Assembly: GCA_934875375.1 (NCBI GenBank)
Contig: CAKXHL010000003.1
Location: 86,734 to 150,733, forward strand
Origin: an uncultured bacterium
GTDB lineage: Bacteria; Bacillota; Clostridia; Oscillospirales; Ruminococcaceae
DNA length: 64,000 nucleotides
Direction: 5' to 3'
Shown in pieces: positions 50,999 to 58,304 of the stretch. How positions within the stretch are numbered: position 1 is the first letter of the stretch; every line of letters begins with the position of its first letter. Made by a program: the position numbers and the translations under genes. The notes under the pieces were generated by a model, which did no database searches, was not told the DNA's origin, and saw nothing but the letters and a program-made list of their open reading frames with translations.

Positions 50999-51063
50999 AC
51001 CCTATCAGTGGTTCTTTAACATAAACTATCAGAGTTGACAATTTAGAACTTATAGGGTGTAAT
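50999..51063 (+). promoter_or_regulatory. Promoter and extended dyad between XRE gene and membrane-protein gene
   Basis: TTGACA (51035-51040), a 17-base spacer and TGTAAT (51058-51063) form a plus-strand promoter. Inverted arms ACCCTAT (50999-51005) / ATAGGGT (51052-51058) and GTTCT (51011-51015) / AGAAC (51045-51049) enclose it, plus direct repeats CTATCAG. It is a likely operator for the divergent XRE protein. Confidence 0.55.
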
Positions 51064-51084
51064 AAAGAAAACTATCCGGAGGAA

Positions 51085-51459
51085 GTGAGACCGATTCACA
51101 AAGAAACCCAGCTGGTTTTATTGCTGCAAAAACGAAACCGAATTCGTCGGAAACTGTGCTTTATCTGCGCTATGTGTAGTGTAGTCGCTGTCATATGGTC
51201 TATATTTTGCCTTTTAACTGGATTCGCCTATACCATCCCGATTTTTTTAGCCGCTACCATAGTTCTTCTCGCTGTCGTAAAATTCCCGGCGGGCTGGCGA
51301 TATTGTATCCAGAAAAATTGGAATGGCCCCAAAAATTTCGCAGGCATTTTTTTCTTTTACCTTATTCTGTTTTTAGTCTCTTTTCTGATCGGCCCTGTTC
51401 TTTTTTTCGCGATTTATACAAGCAGCTGCAAAACAAAGGTCCTGACTTTTAAGGCATAA
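51085..51459 (+). CDS. Small membrane protein of unknown function
   Basis: This 124-residue protein has a basic N-terminus (KETQLVLLLQKRNRIRRKLC) and three hydrophobic helices (CFICAMCSVVAVIWSIFCLL, IPIFLAATIVLLAVVKF, FFFYLILFLVSFLIGPVLFF). A GTG start at 51085 is only 2 bases after GGAGGAA, which is unusually close, so the true start may be a few codons downstream. The gene is divergent from, and probably controlled by, the XRE regulator. I do not recognise a family. A strong stem-loop follows about 130 bases after the stop. Confidence 0.5.
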   Translation: MRPIHKETQLVLLLQKRNRIRRKLCFICAMCSVVAVIWSIFCLLTGFAYTIPIFLAATIVLLAVVKFPAGWRYCIQKNWNGPKNFAGIFFFYLILFLVSFLIGPVLFFAIYTSSCKTKVLTFKA

Positions 51460-51587
51460 TTTTTCAAAAATTCAGCCTTGCATCCAAAAGCACACAGTAT
51501 TTCTATCCAGCGTTTGATGAACAGCATTCCCGAATAGGCTTGCAATGACAAAATTGCCTCAATAGATACTTTTGCATCGAAACAAAG

Positions 51588-51620
51588 ACAAAGGCTCCTC
51601 TATGTAAAGGGAGCCTTTGT
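51588..51620. terminator. Bidirectional stem-loop between membrane-protein gene and YHGS gene
   Basis: Perfect 11-base arms ACAAAGGCTCC (51588-51598) and GGAGCCTTTGT (51610-51620) lie between convergent genes; short T/A runs flank it. Confidence 0.6.
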
Positions 51621-51661
51621 TTCATTCATAACCTGAAATCTCTTAGCAAATATAATCTATA

Positions 51662-51976
51662 TTACAGTTTTTTTATCAGTTTCACTTTGAGCGGTCGTTT
51701 GGTAAGGAATTCCGCATTCTTATCCATTGTTGTTCCCGGATGATGACAGATATCATGATCCACTGTGATCGGTTCATCAATTATATATAAAAATCCTTTT
51801 TCTTTTCCATTATGAGTGATGATACCATTATCATCATATCCTAATTCAGTAGGTTTATGCGAAAAAGCCTCTGCAAGTGCTCTCCACTGCGTAACCGTAC
51901 TACCTTTTCTCAATACCTCAAATATTACATTTGAACCATGGTACCATACCCCATTGGGTTCTATTTCTAACTTCAT
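51662..51976 (-). CDS. Short YHGS-motif protein (ADP-ribosyltransferase-like fold?)
   Basis: This 104-residue protein begins KLEIEPNGVWYHGSNVIFEV and continues LRKGSTVTQWRALAEAFSHK, GKEKGFLYIIDEPITVD and a terminal KRPLKVKLIKKL. The order HGSN, a GS-T-T turn, AEAFSHKP and a YIIDEPI strand resembles small, poorly described proteins with an ADP-ribosyltransferase-like core. Catalytic residues cannot be confirmed. No clear Shine-Dalgarno site precedes the ATG at 51974-51976. It is AT-rich and lies in the same island as the other YHGS gene. Function unknown. Confidence 0.5.
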   Translation of the reverse strand: MKLEIEPNGVWYHGSNVIFEVLRKGSTVTQWRALAEAFSHKPTELGYDDNGIITHNGKEKGFLYIIDEPITVDHDICHHPGTTMDKNAEFLTKRPLKVKLIKKL

Positions 51977-52057
51977 GCTGGATTCCCACCAAATCAGATT
52001 TGTTGTATGAAACTAATGTATCACGGCATTCACCGAAAAACAAGTTTGCGTTAACAT

Positions 52058-52092
52058 TTCATAAGGGCAGGTGTCTTACCTGCCCTTATGAA
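52058..52092. repeat. Perfect 15-base inverted repeat
   Basis: TTCATAAGGGCAGGT (52058-52072) and ACCTGCCCTTATGAA (52078-52092) pair around 5 bases. No T-run follows, so it is not a typical terminator; it may be the end of the accessory island. Confidence 0.6.
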
Positions 52093-52142
52093 CCATTTTA
52101 TGAGCACCTGCCTTCTAAGGTTAGGGCCTTTGTTTCAATCAT

Positions 52143-52868
52143 TTATCCTGCGATTTTTACCGGTGCCCGGCGGATGAGCAGCCAGGAAAAAATCCCGAAG
52201 AAAACCGTTCCGCCCAGCCACAACAGGGCCAAATTATAAGGGGAACGCACCACCCATTCGATTGCAGAGAAAAACCAGTTTCCCAGAGTTTCCACTACAC
52301 CGGCAGGCGCGGCAACCAGCAGTAGCGGCAATCCAAAAACCAGCAGGGCCGGTACAGTAATGGATACAACAATCTTCCAGATTTTATTCATCCGGTAATA
52401 CGCACCGCCGATAAAATAACCCAGCATCCCCAAGGCCCAGCCACCGGCAATCTGGCTGACGATTACGCCAAAGTGTCCGCCCAATCCCGTCAAAGAAGGA
52501 TAGACTATCTTCTCAACCGCATCGGTGTTCAATCCCATCGCATTGCCTGCCCATTGGCCCAGCAGATTGACCAATGTCATACCCGCCGAAAGAGCAAGCA
52601 GAAAAAGAACCATTCCACAAAAAACCGTCTTACGGGAAACACCGTTGGACAGCCCAAACCTTGTCCCGGCCGGGAAGAAAATAATCCCCATCACCAGCAG
52701 CATAATCTCCGCGGAAAAGGCAAATCCATTGACCGACACTTCTTCGGTTGAACTGAAAGCCATGATGACAAAGCCCAGCAGCATCAAAAACAGCATGGCG
52801 CCGTAAAATCCTACCAATCCCCAATAAGTGTTTTGCCAGTACCAACGAAACATTTTTCCAATTTTCAT
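52143..52868 (-). CDS. ABC transporter permease (YtrC/D-like)
   Basis: This 241-residue protein has six hydrophobic helices, for example YWGLVGFYGAMLFLMLLGFV, AEIMLLVMGIIFFPAGTRFG and AVEKIVYPSLTGLGGHFGVI followed by a long helix. It is the membrane partner of the ATP-binding protein encoded 15 bases upstream and of the GntR regulator before it. The arrangement matches ytr-type operons, where export or bacitracin-like stress responses have been proposed. AGGGAGGGCAAAGAAA precedes the ATG. No second permease gene is visible, so the transporter may be a homodimer of this protein. Confidence 0.8.
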   Translation of the reverse strand: MKIGKMFRWYWQNTYWGLVGFYGAMLFLMLLGFVIMAFSSTEEVSVNGFAFSAEIMLLVMGIIFFPAGTRFGLSNGVSRKTVFCGMVLFLLALSAGMTLVNLLGQWAGNAMGLNTDAVEKIVYPSLTGLGGHFGVIVSQIAGGWALGMLGYFIGGAYYRMNKIWKIVVSITVPALLVFGLPLLLVAAPAGVVETLGNWFFSAIEWVVRSPYNLALLWLGGTVFFGIFSWLLIRRAPVKIAG

Positions 52869-52883
52869 TTTCTTTGCCCTCCC

Positions 52884-53732
52884 TTATGCGTTGGTCAACT
52901 GCACAAACAGCTTCTGTAAATCTAACGCCGTCATTTCCAACGATACCGGAACATTTTCCGGTTGCCCCAACAAACAAGCGCTCTTGAACCCGCCCAGCAG
53001 TTCTTCACCCAAAACCTTTTTGCCGGCACAGTAAGCATCTACTTCCGACGCTTTTCCCGATACCTGGTATCCCATCTGCTTTACCTGCTCGGCAGGACGA
53101 TCCAGCAGGATTTTTCCTTCTTTGATGATAACCACCTGTTCAATGATATCTGCAATTTCCTCAATTAGATGGGTGGAAATCACAATGGTGCGGGGCTGCT
53201 CGCTGTAACGGTGAATCAGCTCCCGATAAAACATTTCCCGATGGTTGGCGTCTAAACCAAGTACCGGTTCGTCAAAAAAGGTATACGGCGCGTTAGCGGC
53301 CAGCGCTGCAATCAACTTTGCAATCGTCAGATAGCCGGTGGACAGCCCCTTCAACTTCTTTTTGGGATTCAGTCCAAACTGTCCGGCCAGTTGAAAGGCA
53401 TATTCCATATCAAAATCCGGATAAAAATTTTTACTCCATCGAAACAGCTGCTTTACAGTGGTTCCCTCCGGATAAATATTTTTTTCTCCCATATAGTATA
53501 CTTTTCCCTGCGCCCGGTCGTTGTCCATCCCTATCTCACCATCAATAACCACCGCTCCCTCGCTGGGATACAACCGGTTACCAATCACGTTCAGCAGGGT
53601 AGACTTTCCCGCTCCGTTGCGCCCCAGAAGGCCGTAGATACGATTTTCCTCCAGTATCAGATCAACCCGGTCCAGTGCTGTGATATTGCCAAACCGTATT
53701 GTCAGCTCTTTTACCTCAATCCCTTTTTTCAT
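52884..53732 (-). CDS. ABC transporter ATP-binding protein (YtrB-like)
   Basis: This 282-residue ATPase has Walker A GLLGRNGAGKSTLLNV (about 32-47) and the signature region LKGLSTGYLTIAKLIAALA. The signature here reads LSTGY rather than LSGGQ. Walker B is YTFFDEPVLGLDA and the switch histidine lies in TIVISTHLIEEI. The C-terminal 70 residues are a variable extension (QVSGKASEVDAYCAGKKVLG). I chose ATG 53730-53732 because AGGAGG lies 9 bases upstream. It overlaps the end of the GntR gene by 17 bases and forms an operon with the permease. Confidence 0.9.
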   Translation of the reverse strand: MKKGIEVKELTIRFGNITALDRVDLILEENRIYGLLGRNGAGKSTLLNVIGNRLYPSEGAVVIDGEIGMDNDRAQGKVYYMGEKNIYPEGTTVKQLFRWSKNFYPDFDMEYAFQLAGQFGLNPKKKLKGLSTGYLTIAKLIAALAANAPYTFFDEPVLGLDANHREMFYRELIHRYSEQPRTIVISTHLIEEIADIIEQVVIIKEGKILLDRPAEQVKQMGYQVSGKASEVDAYCAGKKVLGEELLGGFKSACLLGQPENVPVSLEMTALDLQKLFVQLTNA

Positions 53733-54096
53733 CTGCTGGTCCCTCCTCAATCATCCGGATAATTTCCTGCTGGGAAATGGAAAGTTTTTTCGCTTCCTCC
53801 AGCAAACGGACAATGTAACTGTTGTAAAAAGCATTTTTTCTCTGTTTTAAAATAGTTCCCGCCGCACCCTTTTTCACAAACATTCCTACGCCTCTTTTTT
53901 TGTAAAGGATCCCTGCGTCGGTTAAAAGGGTCATTCCCTTTAACGCTGTCGCCGGATTGATTTTGTAAGTTACGGATATCTCGGTGGTGGAAGGAACTTG
54001 TGTTTCTTCCAAAAATGCACCGGATAAAATCGCATCTTTGATCTGTTCTGCGACCTGCATGTAAATAGGGGTATCGCTTTCAAAGTTGAATTGCAC
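53716..54096 (-). CDS. GntR family regulator, YtrA subfamily
   Basis: This 126-residue protein has the GntR winged helix (IYMQVAEQIKDAILSGAFLE, QVPSTTEISVTYKINPATAL, LLTDAGILYKKRGVGMFV) and only a short C-terminal dimer tail, the mark of the YtrA branch. YtrA proteins repress their own ABC transporter operon and are relieved by cell-wall antibiotics or other agents. The start is ATG 54094-54096. A long dyad overlaps its promoter (54115-54148), fitting autorepression. It is first in a three-gene operon with ATPase and permease. Confidence 0.92.
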   Translation of the reverse strand: MQFNFESDTPIYMQVAEQIKDAILSGAFLEETQVPSTTEISVTYKINPATALKGMTLLTDAGILYKKRGVGMFVKKGAAGTILKQRKNAFYNSYIVRLLEEAKKLSISQQEIIRMIEEGPADEKRD

Positions 54097-54114
54097 GATT
54101 CACACCCTTCCCGT

Positions 54115-54169
54115 TATATAGTTAATTACTCGTGTAACTAACTATATATCATTTTACTCCTGTTGTCAA
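54115..54169 (-). promoter_or_regulatory. Promoter and operator dyad of the YtrA-type operon
   Basis: On the minus strand TTGACA (54164-54169), a 17-base spacer and TATAGT (54141-54146) form the promoter. Inverted arms TATATAGTT (54115-54123) and AACTATATA (54140-54148), plus nested TAGTTA / TAACTA, surround the -10 box and start site. Confidence 0.75.
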
Positions 54170-54249
54170 TACCTTTTTCATCGTTCACCTTGCCTATCTG
54201 AACTGGATAAAGGAAGATCCTTTATTTCCCAATCGCTGTTCTTGCTATC

Positions 54250-54278
54250 TTGACACCGGATATTCGTTATGCTATGTT
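54250..54278 (+). promoter_or_regulatory. Promoter of feoAB operon
   Basis: TTGACA (54250-54255), a 17-base spacer and TATGTT (54273-54278) precede feoA by about 60 bases. A perfect 6-base dyad ACTTGC / GCAAGT (54305-54324) lies immediately before the ribosome site. Confidence 0.55.
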
Positions 54279-54337
54279 ATACTAGAATAAGTTTGCAATA
54301 AACAACTTGCAGTTTGAAGCAAGTGGGGGGTTTTAAA

Positions 54338-54568
54338 ATGACATTAGATCAGCTTCCGATCGGGAAGGAAGCGCGTATTCTCACTGTAGGCGGGCAAGGC
54401 GCTTTGCGCCGGCGCCTGCTGGACATGGGGCTGACTCCCCATACCAAGGTGATGGTCCGGAAAGTCGCGCCTATGGGGGATCCCATTGAGTTGCATGTAA
54501 GGAGTTACGAGCTGACCCTTCGGCTGGATGACGCGCAAAAAATCGAGATTGAGGAGGAACCGGTATGA
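54338..54568 (+). CDS. feoA: Ferrous iron transport protein FeoA
   Basis: This 76-residue SH3-like cytoplasmic protein has typical FeoA text: LDQLPIGKEARILTVGGQGA, RRRLLDMGLTPHTKVMVRKV, APMGDPIELHVRSYELTLR. It binds FeoB and supports Fe2+ uptake. I chose ATG 54338 with GGGGGG 8-13 bases upstream; the earlier in-frame start adds a poor leader. Its end overlaps the feoB start by 4 bases (ATGA), so translation is coupled. Regulation by iron is expected, but I see no clear Fur or DtxR/IdeR consensus. Confidence 0.95.
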   Translation: MTLDQLPIGKEARILTVGGQGALRRRLLDMGLTPHTKVMVRKVAPMGDPIELHVRSYELTLRLDDAQKIEIEEEPV

Positions 54569-56571
54569 CTTTTGCACTGGCAGGCAATCAAAACTGCGGC
54601 AAGACTACCCTCTTCAATCAGCTCACCGGCTCCAATCAGCATGTGGGCAATTTTCCGGGCGTTACGGTAGAGCGCAAAGACGGGCAGATCCGTGGGCACA
54701 AAGATGCGACCGTGGTAGACCTTCCCGGTATTTATTCTCTTTCCCCTTATACCAGCGAGGAAATCGTAACACGGGATTTTTTGATCCATTCCCATCCGGA
54801 TGGCATCATCAATATCGTCGACGCTACCAATATTGAACGGAACCTTTATCTCAGCCTGCAACTGATGGAACTGAATATTCCCATGGTCATCGCGCTAAAT
54901 ATGATGGACGAAGTACGGGCCAACGGCGGTACCATTAAAATCCGCAAAATGCAGGAGGCGCTGGGCGTGCCGGTGGTTCCCATTTCCGCCAGTAAAAACG
55001 AAGGGGTTGCCGAGCTGATCGACACAGCCTTAGAGGCGGCCGTCAGCCGTCAGAAGCCAAAGCGAATGGACTTTTGCTCCGGGCCAGTACACCGTTCCAT
55101 CCATGCAGTGGCCCACCTGATAGAGGACCACGCGCAGCGGATGAACATTCCTTCCCGTTTTGCCGCCACCAAGTTGGTGGAAGGGGATGAAATCATCCGG
55201 CAGGCGCTGCAACTCTCGGAAAACGAGCTGGATATGATCGAGCACAGTGTCACCGAGATGGAGCAGGAATTAGGCACAGATCGGGAGGCTGCCCTTGCGG
55301 ATATGCGCTACACCTTTATTGAAGAAGTGTGCGCCGAATCGGTTGTAAAAGGCCACCAAAGCAAGGAAAGCCTGCGTAGCGTAAAAATCGACAGCGTACT
55401 GACCCATAAATACTTGGCCATTCCGATTTTCTTGGGTATCATGATGCTGATTTTCTGGCTGACCTTTGGCGTGATCGGCCCGGTTCTCAGCGATTGGCTT
55501 TCTTCGGGAATCGACGCGATAACCAATTTAATGGATCGCGCCCTGACTGCTTACGGTATTAATCCAGTGGTACATAGTTTGATTATTGACGGCGTTTTCG
55601 CCGGCGTGGGCAGCGTTCTATCCTTTTTACCGATCATCGTCGTGCTATTCTTCTTTCTGTCCATTTTGGAGGACAGCGGCTATATGGCCCGAGTTGCTTT
55701 TGTGATGGACAAACTGCTGCGAAAAATCGGGCTGTCGGGCCGCAGCTTTGTCCCTATGCTGATTGGGTTTGGATGCAGCGTTCCGGCAATCATGGCTACC
55801 CGCACCCTATCCAGCGAGCGAGATCGAAAAATGACTATCCTGCTGACACCCTTTATGTCCTGCAGTGCCAAACTTCCGATCTATGCAGTATTTTCCACCG
55901 CCTTCTTTCCAGACTATGCTGCACTGGTTATGATCGCATTGTATGTGTTCGGTATACTCACTGCAATTTTATGCGGGTTGATTTTCAAGCACACCCTTTT
56001 TAAAGGCCAGCCGGTTCCCTTTGTCATGGAGCTGCCCAACTATCGCCTCCCCAGTTCCAAAAGCGTTCTGCGGCTGATTTATGACAAGGCAAAGGACTTT
56101 GTTGTACGAGCCTTTACCGTTATTTTTCTGGCAACTTTGGTCATCTGGTTTTTGCAGACCTTTGATACCCGGTTCAATGTGGTGGATTCCAGCGCCCAGA
56201 GTATGCTAGCCGATATCGGCCGTTTGATCGCGCCGGTATTCATGCCCTTGGGCTTCAGCGACTGGCGGATTTCCACCGCGCTGATTACCGGATTCACAGC
56301 CAAAGAAGCAGTGGTCAGCACTCTTGCTGTGCTCACCGGCACCAGTATCGCTACCCTGCCCCAGGCGCTTTCCGGCCTATTCACACCATTGGCAGCAGCA
56401 GCATTTCTGGTATTCACCCTGCTGTATACTCCCTGCGTTGCAGCAATCAGCGCAGTCAAGCGGGAAATGGGCAGTGGATGGCATGCCTTGACTGTGGCGG
56501 TCTTTCAAACCGGTGTCGCTTGGATCATGGCTTTCCTGCTGTTTCAAATCGGCAGCATTTTCATTCATTAG
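54565..56571 (+). CDS. feoB: Ferrous iron transporter FeoB
   Basis: This 668-residue protein starts with a G-protein domain: G1 GNQNCGKTTLFNQLTG (residues 7-22), G2/G3 HVGNFPGVTVERKDG and DLPGIYSLSPYT, G4 NMMD, then a helical GDI-like spacer. The membrane part has the two Gate motifs: GCSVPAIMATRTLSSERDRK near residue 400 and TPCVAAISAVKREMGSGWHA near residue 620. It imports Fe2+ in a nucleotide-dependent way. G1 has Gln-Asn-Cys rather than the more common Pro-Asn-Ser. It is followed 12 bases later by the small Cys-rich partner. Confidence 0.97.
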   Translation: MTFALAGNQNCGKTTLFNQLTGSNQHVGNFPGVTVERKDGQIRGHKDATVVDLPGIYSLSPYTSEEIVTRDFLIHSHPDGIINIVDATNIERNLYLSLQLMELNIPMVIALNMMDEVRANGGTIKIRKMQEALGVPVVPISASKNEGVAELIDTALEAAVSRQKPKRMDFCSGPVHRSIHAVAHLIEDHAQRMNIPSRFAATKLVEGDEIIRQALQLSENELDMIEHSVTEMEQELGTDREAALADMRYTFIEEVCAESVVKGHQSKESLRSVKIDSVLTHKYLAIPIFLGIMMLIFWLTFGVIGPVLSDWLSSGIDAITNLMDRALTAYGINPVVHSLIIDGVFAGVGSVLSFLPIIVVLFFFLSILEDSGYMARVAFVMDKLLRKIGLSGRSFVPMLIGFGCSVPAIMATRTLSSERDRKMTILLTPFMSCSAKLPIYAVFSTAFFPDYAALVMIALYVFGILTAILCGLIFKHTLFKGQPVPFVMELPNYRLPSSKSVLRLIYDKAKDFVVRAFTVIFLATLVIWFLQTFDTRFNVVDSSAQSMLADIGRLIAPVFMPLGFSDWRISTALITGFTAKEAVVSTLAVLTGTSIATLPQALSGLFTPLAAAAFLVFTLLYTPCVAAISAVKREMGSGWHALTVAVFQTGVAWIMAFLLFQIGSIFIH

Positions 56572-56583
56572 GGGGATTTGCAG

Positions 56584-56760
56584 ATGTCTTTGGCTGATTA
56601 TATCATTGTGGCTGTTGTCGTTTTAGCTGCGGTAGGCGCGTTTGTTTATACAAGGCGCCATCCCAACGATTACGGCTGTGGAACCGACTGCGCCACCTGC
56701 CGGAAAGCCTGTGCCAGAAAACAAAGCGTTTCGCAGGACTACACTCAGTCAAAAGGTTAA
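56584..56760 (+). CDS. FeoB-associated Cys-rich membrane protein
   Basis: This is a 58-residue protein. One N-terminal helix (ADYIIVAVVVLAAVGAFVYT, residues 4-23) is followed by a short tail with four cysteines (YGCGTDCATCRKACARKQ). It matches the small partner commonly encoded after feoB in Firmicutes; the cysteines may bind iron. ATG 56584 follows GGGGGATTTGC; a TTG at 56578 is less likely. The gene closes the feo operon and a strong terminator follows. Confidence 0.88.
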   Translation: MSLADYIIVAVVVLAAVGAFVYTRRHPNDYGCGTDCATCRKACARKQSVSQDYTQSKG

Positions 56761-56802
56761 GTTACACTGATTTATCGTTAATCCGCCTTTGTTTCAAAAA
56801 AC

Positions 56803-56842
56803 AAAAGAGACAGTACCGCAAAAATGCGCTACTGTCTCTTTT
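56803..56842. terminator. Terminator after the feo operon
   Basis: Perfect 13-base arms AAAAGAGACAGTA (56803-56815) and TACTGTCTCTTTT (56830-56842), with flanking A- and T-runs, can end both the feo operon and the convergent XRE gene. Confidence 0.9.
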
Positions 56843-56884
56843 TTACTCAGCCAAGCCTTTTTATTTTTGATGACAAAATTCCTT

Positions 56885-57214
56885 TTACTGATACAATCGG
56901 ACTGCGGCACACAAAAGCTCCCATAAAATTTTTTGTTTCTCCGGCGGCTGTTGGCGAAACAGTTCATAGCTTTTTATTGGCAGCGTCTCTTCCTCTTTAC
57001 CGGTTCCAATTTTCTCAAAAAGTTTTTCCAACGTAGTGTCCAACGCAAAACAAAGTTTCAGCATTGTCTCAATACTGGCGTTCTTTTCTCCCCGTTCAAT
57101 CTGACCAATATAAGTATAATGCAGGCCCGCCCGCTCCGCCAACGCCTCCTGGCTCATACCCAGAACAAGCCGACGGGCGCGAACCCGCTTCCCGATTGTT
57201 TGTAGGAAATCCAT
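56885..57214 (-). CDS. XRE family transcriptional regulator
   Basis: This 109-residue protein has a clear N-terminal helix-turn-helix (IGKRVRARRLVLGMSQEALA, RAGLHYTYIGQIERGEKNAS, IETMLKLCFALDTTLEKLFE) and a helical tail (EKQKILWELLCAAVRLYQ). ATG 57212-57214 follows AGGGTGATCAA. The upstream AT-rich region (57220-57300) contains three TATAGT/ACTATA repeats that may be binding sites. It is divergent from the broken TM2 gene. The target is unknown. Confidence 0.85.
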   Translation of the reverse strand: MDFLQTIGKRVRARRLVLGMSQEALAERAGLHYTYIGQIERGEKNASIETMLKLCFALDTTLEKLFEKIGTGKEEETLPIKSYELFRQQPPEKQKILWELLCAAVRLYQ

Positions 57215-57343
57215 TTGATCACCCTAATATAGTCTATCATCTTTTTATTTCATTTTACATATACTATGACATTATTCCCGTGCTTGTATATACTATAATC
57301 ATGATTTTTTGAAAAAAGATACCATAATCTATCGAGGGGACCT

Positions 57344-57576
57344 ATGAAAAAATACTAAAACAGCAAAAAAAGCGTGAATACGAACCGCTGCCCTGCGATA
57401 AAGAAATGCATACTTTCTGTGTCTGCTAGGAGGATGGGCCGGCGCGCATAAATTCTATGAAGGGAAAACCGCATTGGGAGTTCTCTACCTGTTTACTTTC
57501 GGGTTGTTTGGTACAGGCTGGATTTTCGATCTGATTGCCATTCTCTCTAAAAAAAGAAGATACTTATTACACATAA
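57344..57576 (+). pseudogene. TM2-domain protein gene with several frameshifts
   Basis: From ATG 57344 (GAGGGGA upstream) the three frames together encode a TM2 protein: KQQKKREYEPLPCDKEMHTF, then LCLLGGWAGAHKFYEGKTAL, GVLYLFTFGLFGTGWIFDLI, and the end KKEDTYYT. Joining them needs one more A in the run at 57347-57352, one more T near 57414-57417 and one fewer A near 57549-57555. Each frame alone is short. TM2 proteins are small two-helix membrane proteins of unclear role. This copy cannot be translated intact. Confidence 0.65.
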
Positions 57577-57605
57577 ATGCCCAGTTTAAAAATAGGACAA
57601 CAAAA

Positions 57606-57634
57606 ATATCCTGCCTATTGGAAAGGCAGGATAT
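57606..57634. terminator. Bidirectional terminator before the MGMT gene
   Basis: ATATCCTGCCT (57606-57616) and AGGCAGGATAT (57624-57634) are perfect arms around a 7-base loop with flanking A and T runs. Confidence 0.85.
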
Positions 57635-57665
57635 TTTTATTAGATCAGTGACAGGTTATTTTATT

Positions 57666-58229
57666 TCACAGCCGCAATGTGGACAATACTCCCCACCGCA
57701 GAGCAGTGCTTTTTTTCGGCACATAATAGTTTTCCTTCCATGCGCCTTCCAACTTCAGCAACGCTATCTTTCTGCGAATCCCACCAGCATATCCCGTCAA
57801 GCTGCCATTTGTCCCCACTACACGATGGCAAGGCACAATAATAGAAATTTCATTCTTTCCTACGGCCCCTCCCACTGCCTGTGCTGACATTCTGGGAACC
57901 TCTCTCCTTTGAGCCAGCTGTTTTGCAATTTCACCATAGGTTGTGGTCTGACCATAAGGAATAGCAGAAAGAATTCCCCATACCTCATTTTGAAAATCAC
58001 TTCCTGTGAAATGCAGCGGCAATGAAAAATCCGGTTCTCTGCCGGAAAAATAAATATCCAGCCATCGTTTTGCATCGGCAAAGACCGGCAGCTCTTTTTC
58101 CTCATGTTCTGGCTCCAGATGGAGCGCGAAATACTTCTGCCCTTCAAACCAAAGGCCTGTCAAGCCGGTTTTATCTGCTGCAAGAGTAATTTTGCCAAGG
58201 GGCGAATGATAATGGGTTATGCACTGCAT
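57666..58229 (-). CDS. Methylated-DNA--protein-cysteine methyltransferase (MGMT/Ogt)
   Basis: This 187-residue suicide enzyme has the active-site motif IVPCHRVVG (Cys134) and the upstream helix-turn-helix IPYGQTTTYGEIAKQLAQ. It transfers a methyl group from O6-methylguanine in DNA to its own Cys. The N-terminal half is the usual degenerate RNase-H-like domain. The C-terminal 27 residues (ENYYVPKKSTALRWGVLSTL) extend past the common end. ATG 58227-58229 follows GAGGAAAAGCA. It is a single-gene unit. Confidence 0.93.
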   Translation of the reverse strand: MQCITHYHSPLGKITLAADKTGLTGLWFEGQKYFALHLEPEHEEKELPVFADAKRWLDIYFSGREPDFSLPLHFTGSDFQNEVWGILSAIPYGQTTTYGEIAKQLAQRREVPRMSAQAVGGAVGKNEISIIVPCHRVVGTNGSLTGYAGGIRRKIALLKLEGAWKENYYVPKKSTALRWGVLSTLRL

Positions 58230-58304
58230 TGCTTTTCCTCCCAGAGAAAAACCTTTTCCATTTTACACAATCCCGCTTATTGATGGGAATGTGGAACGCT
58301 AAAA

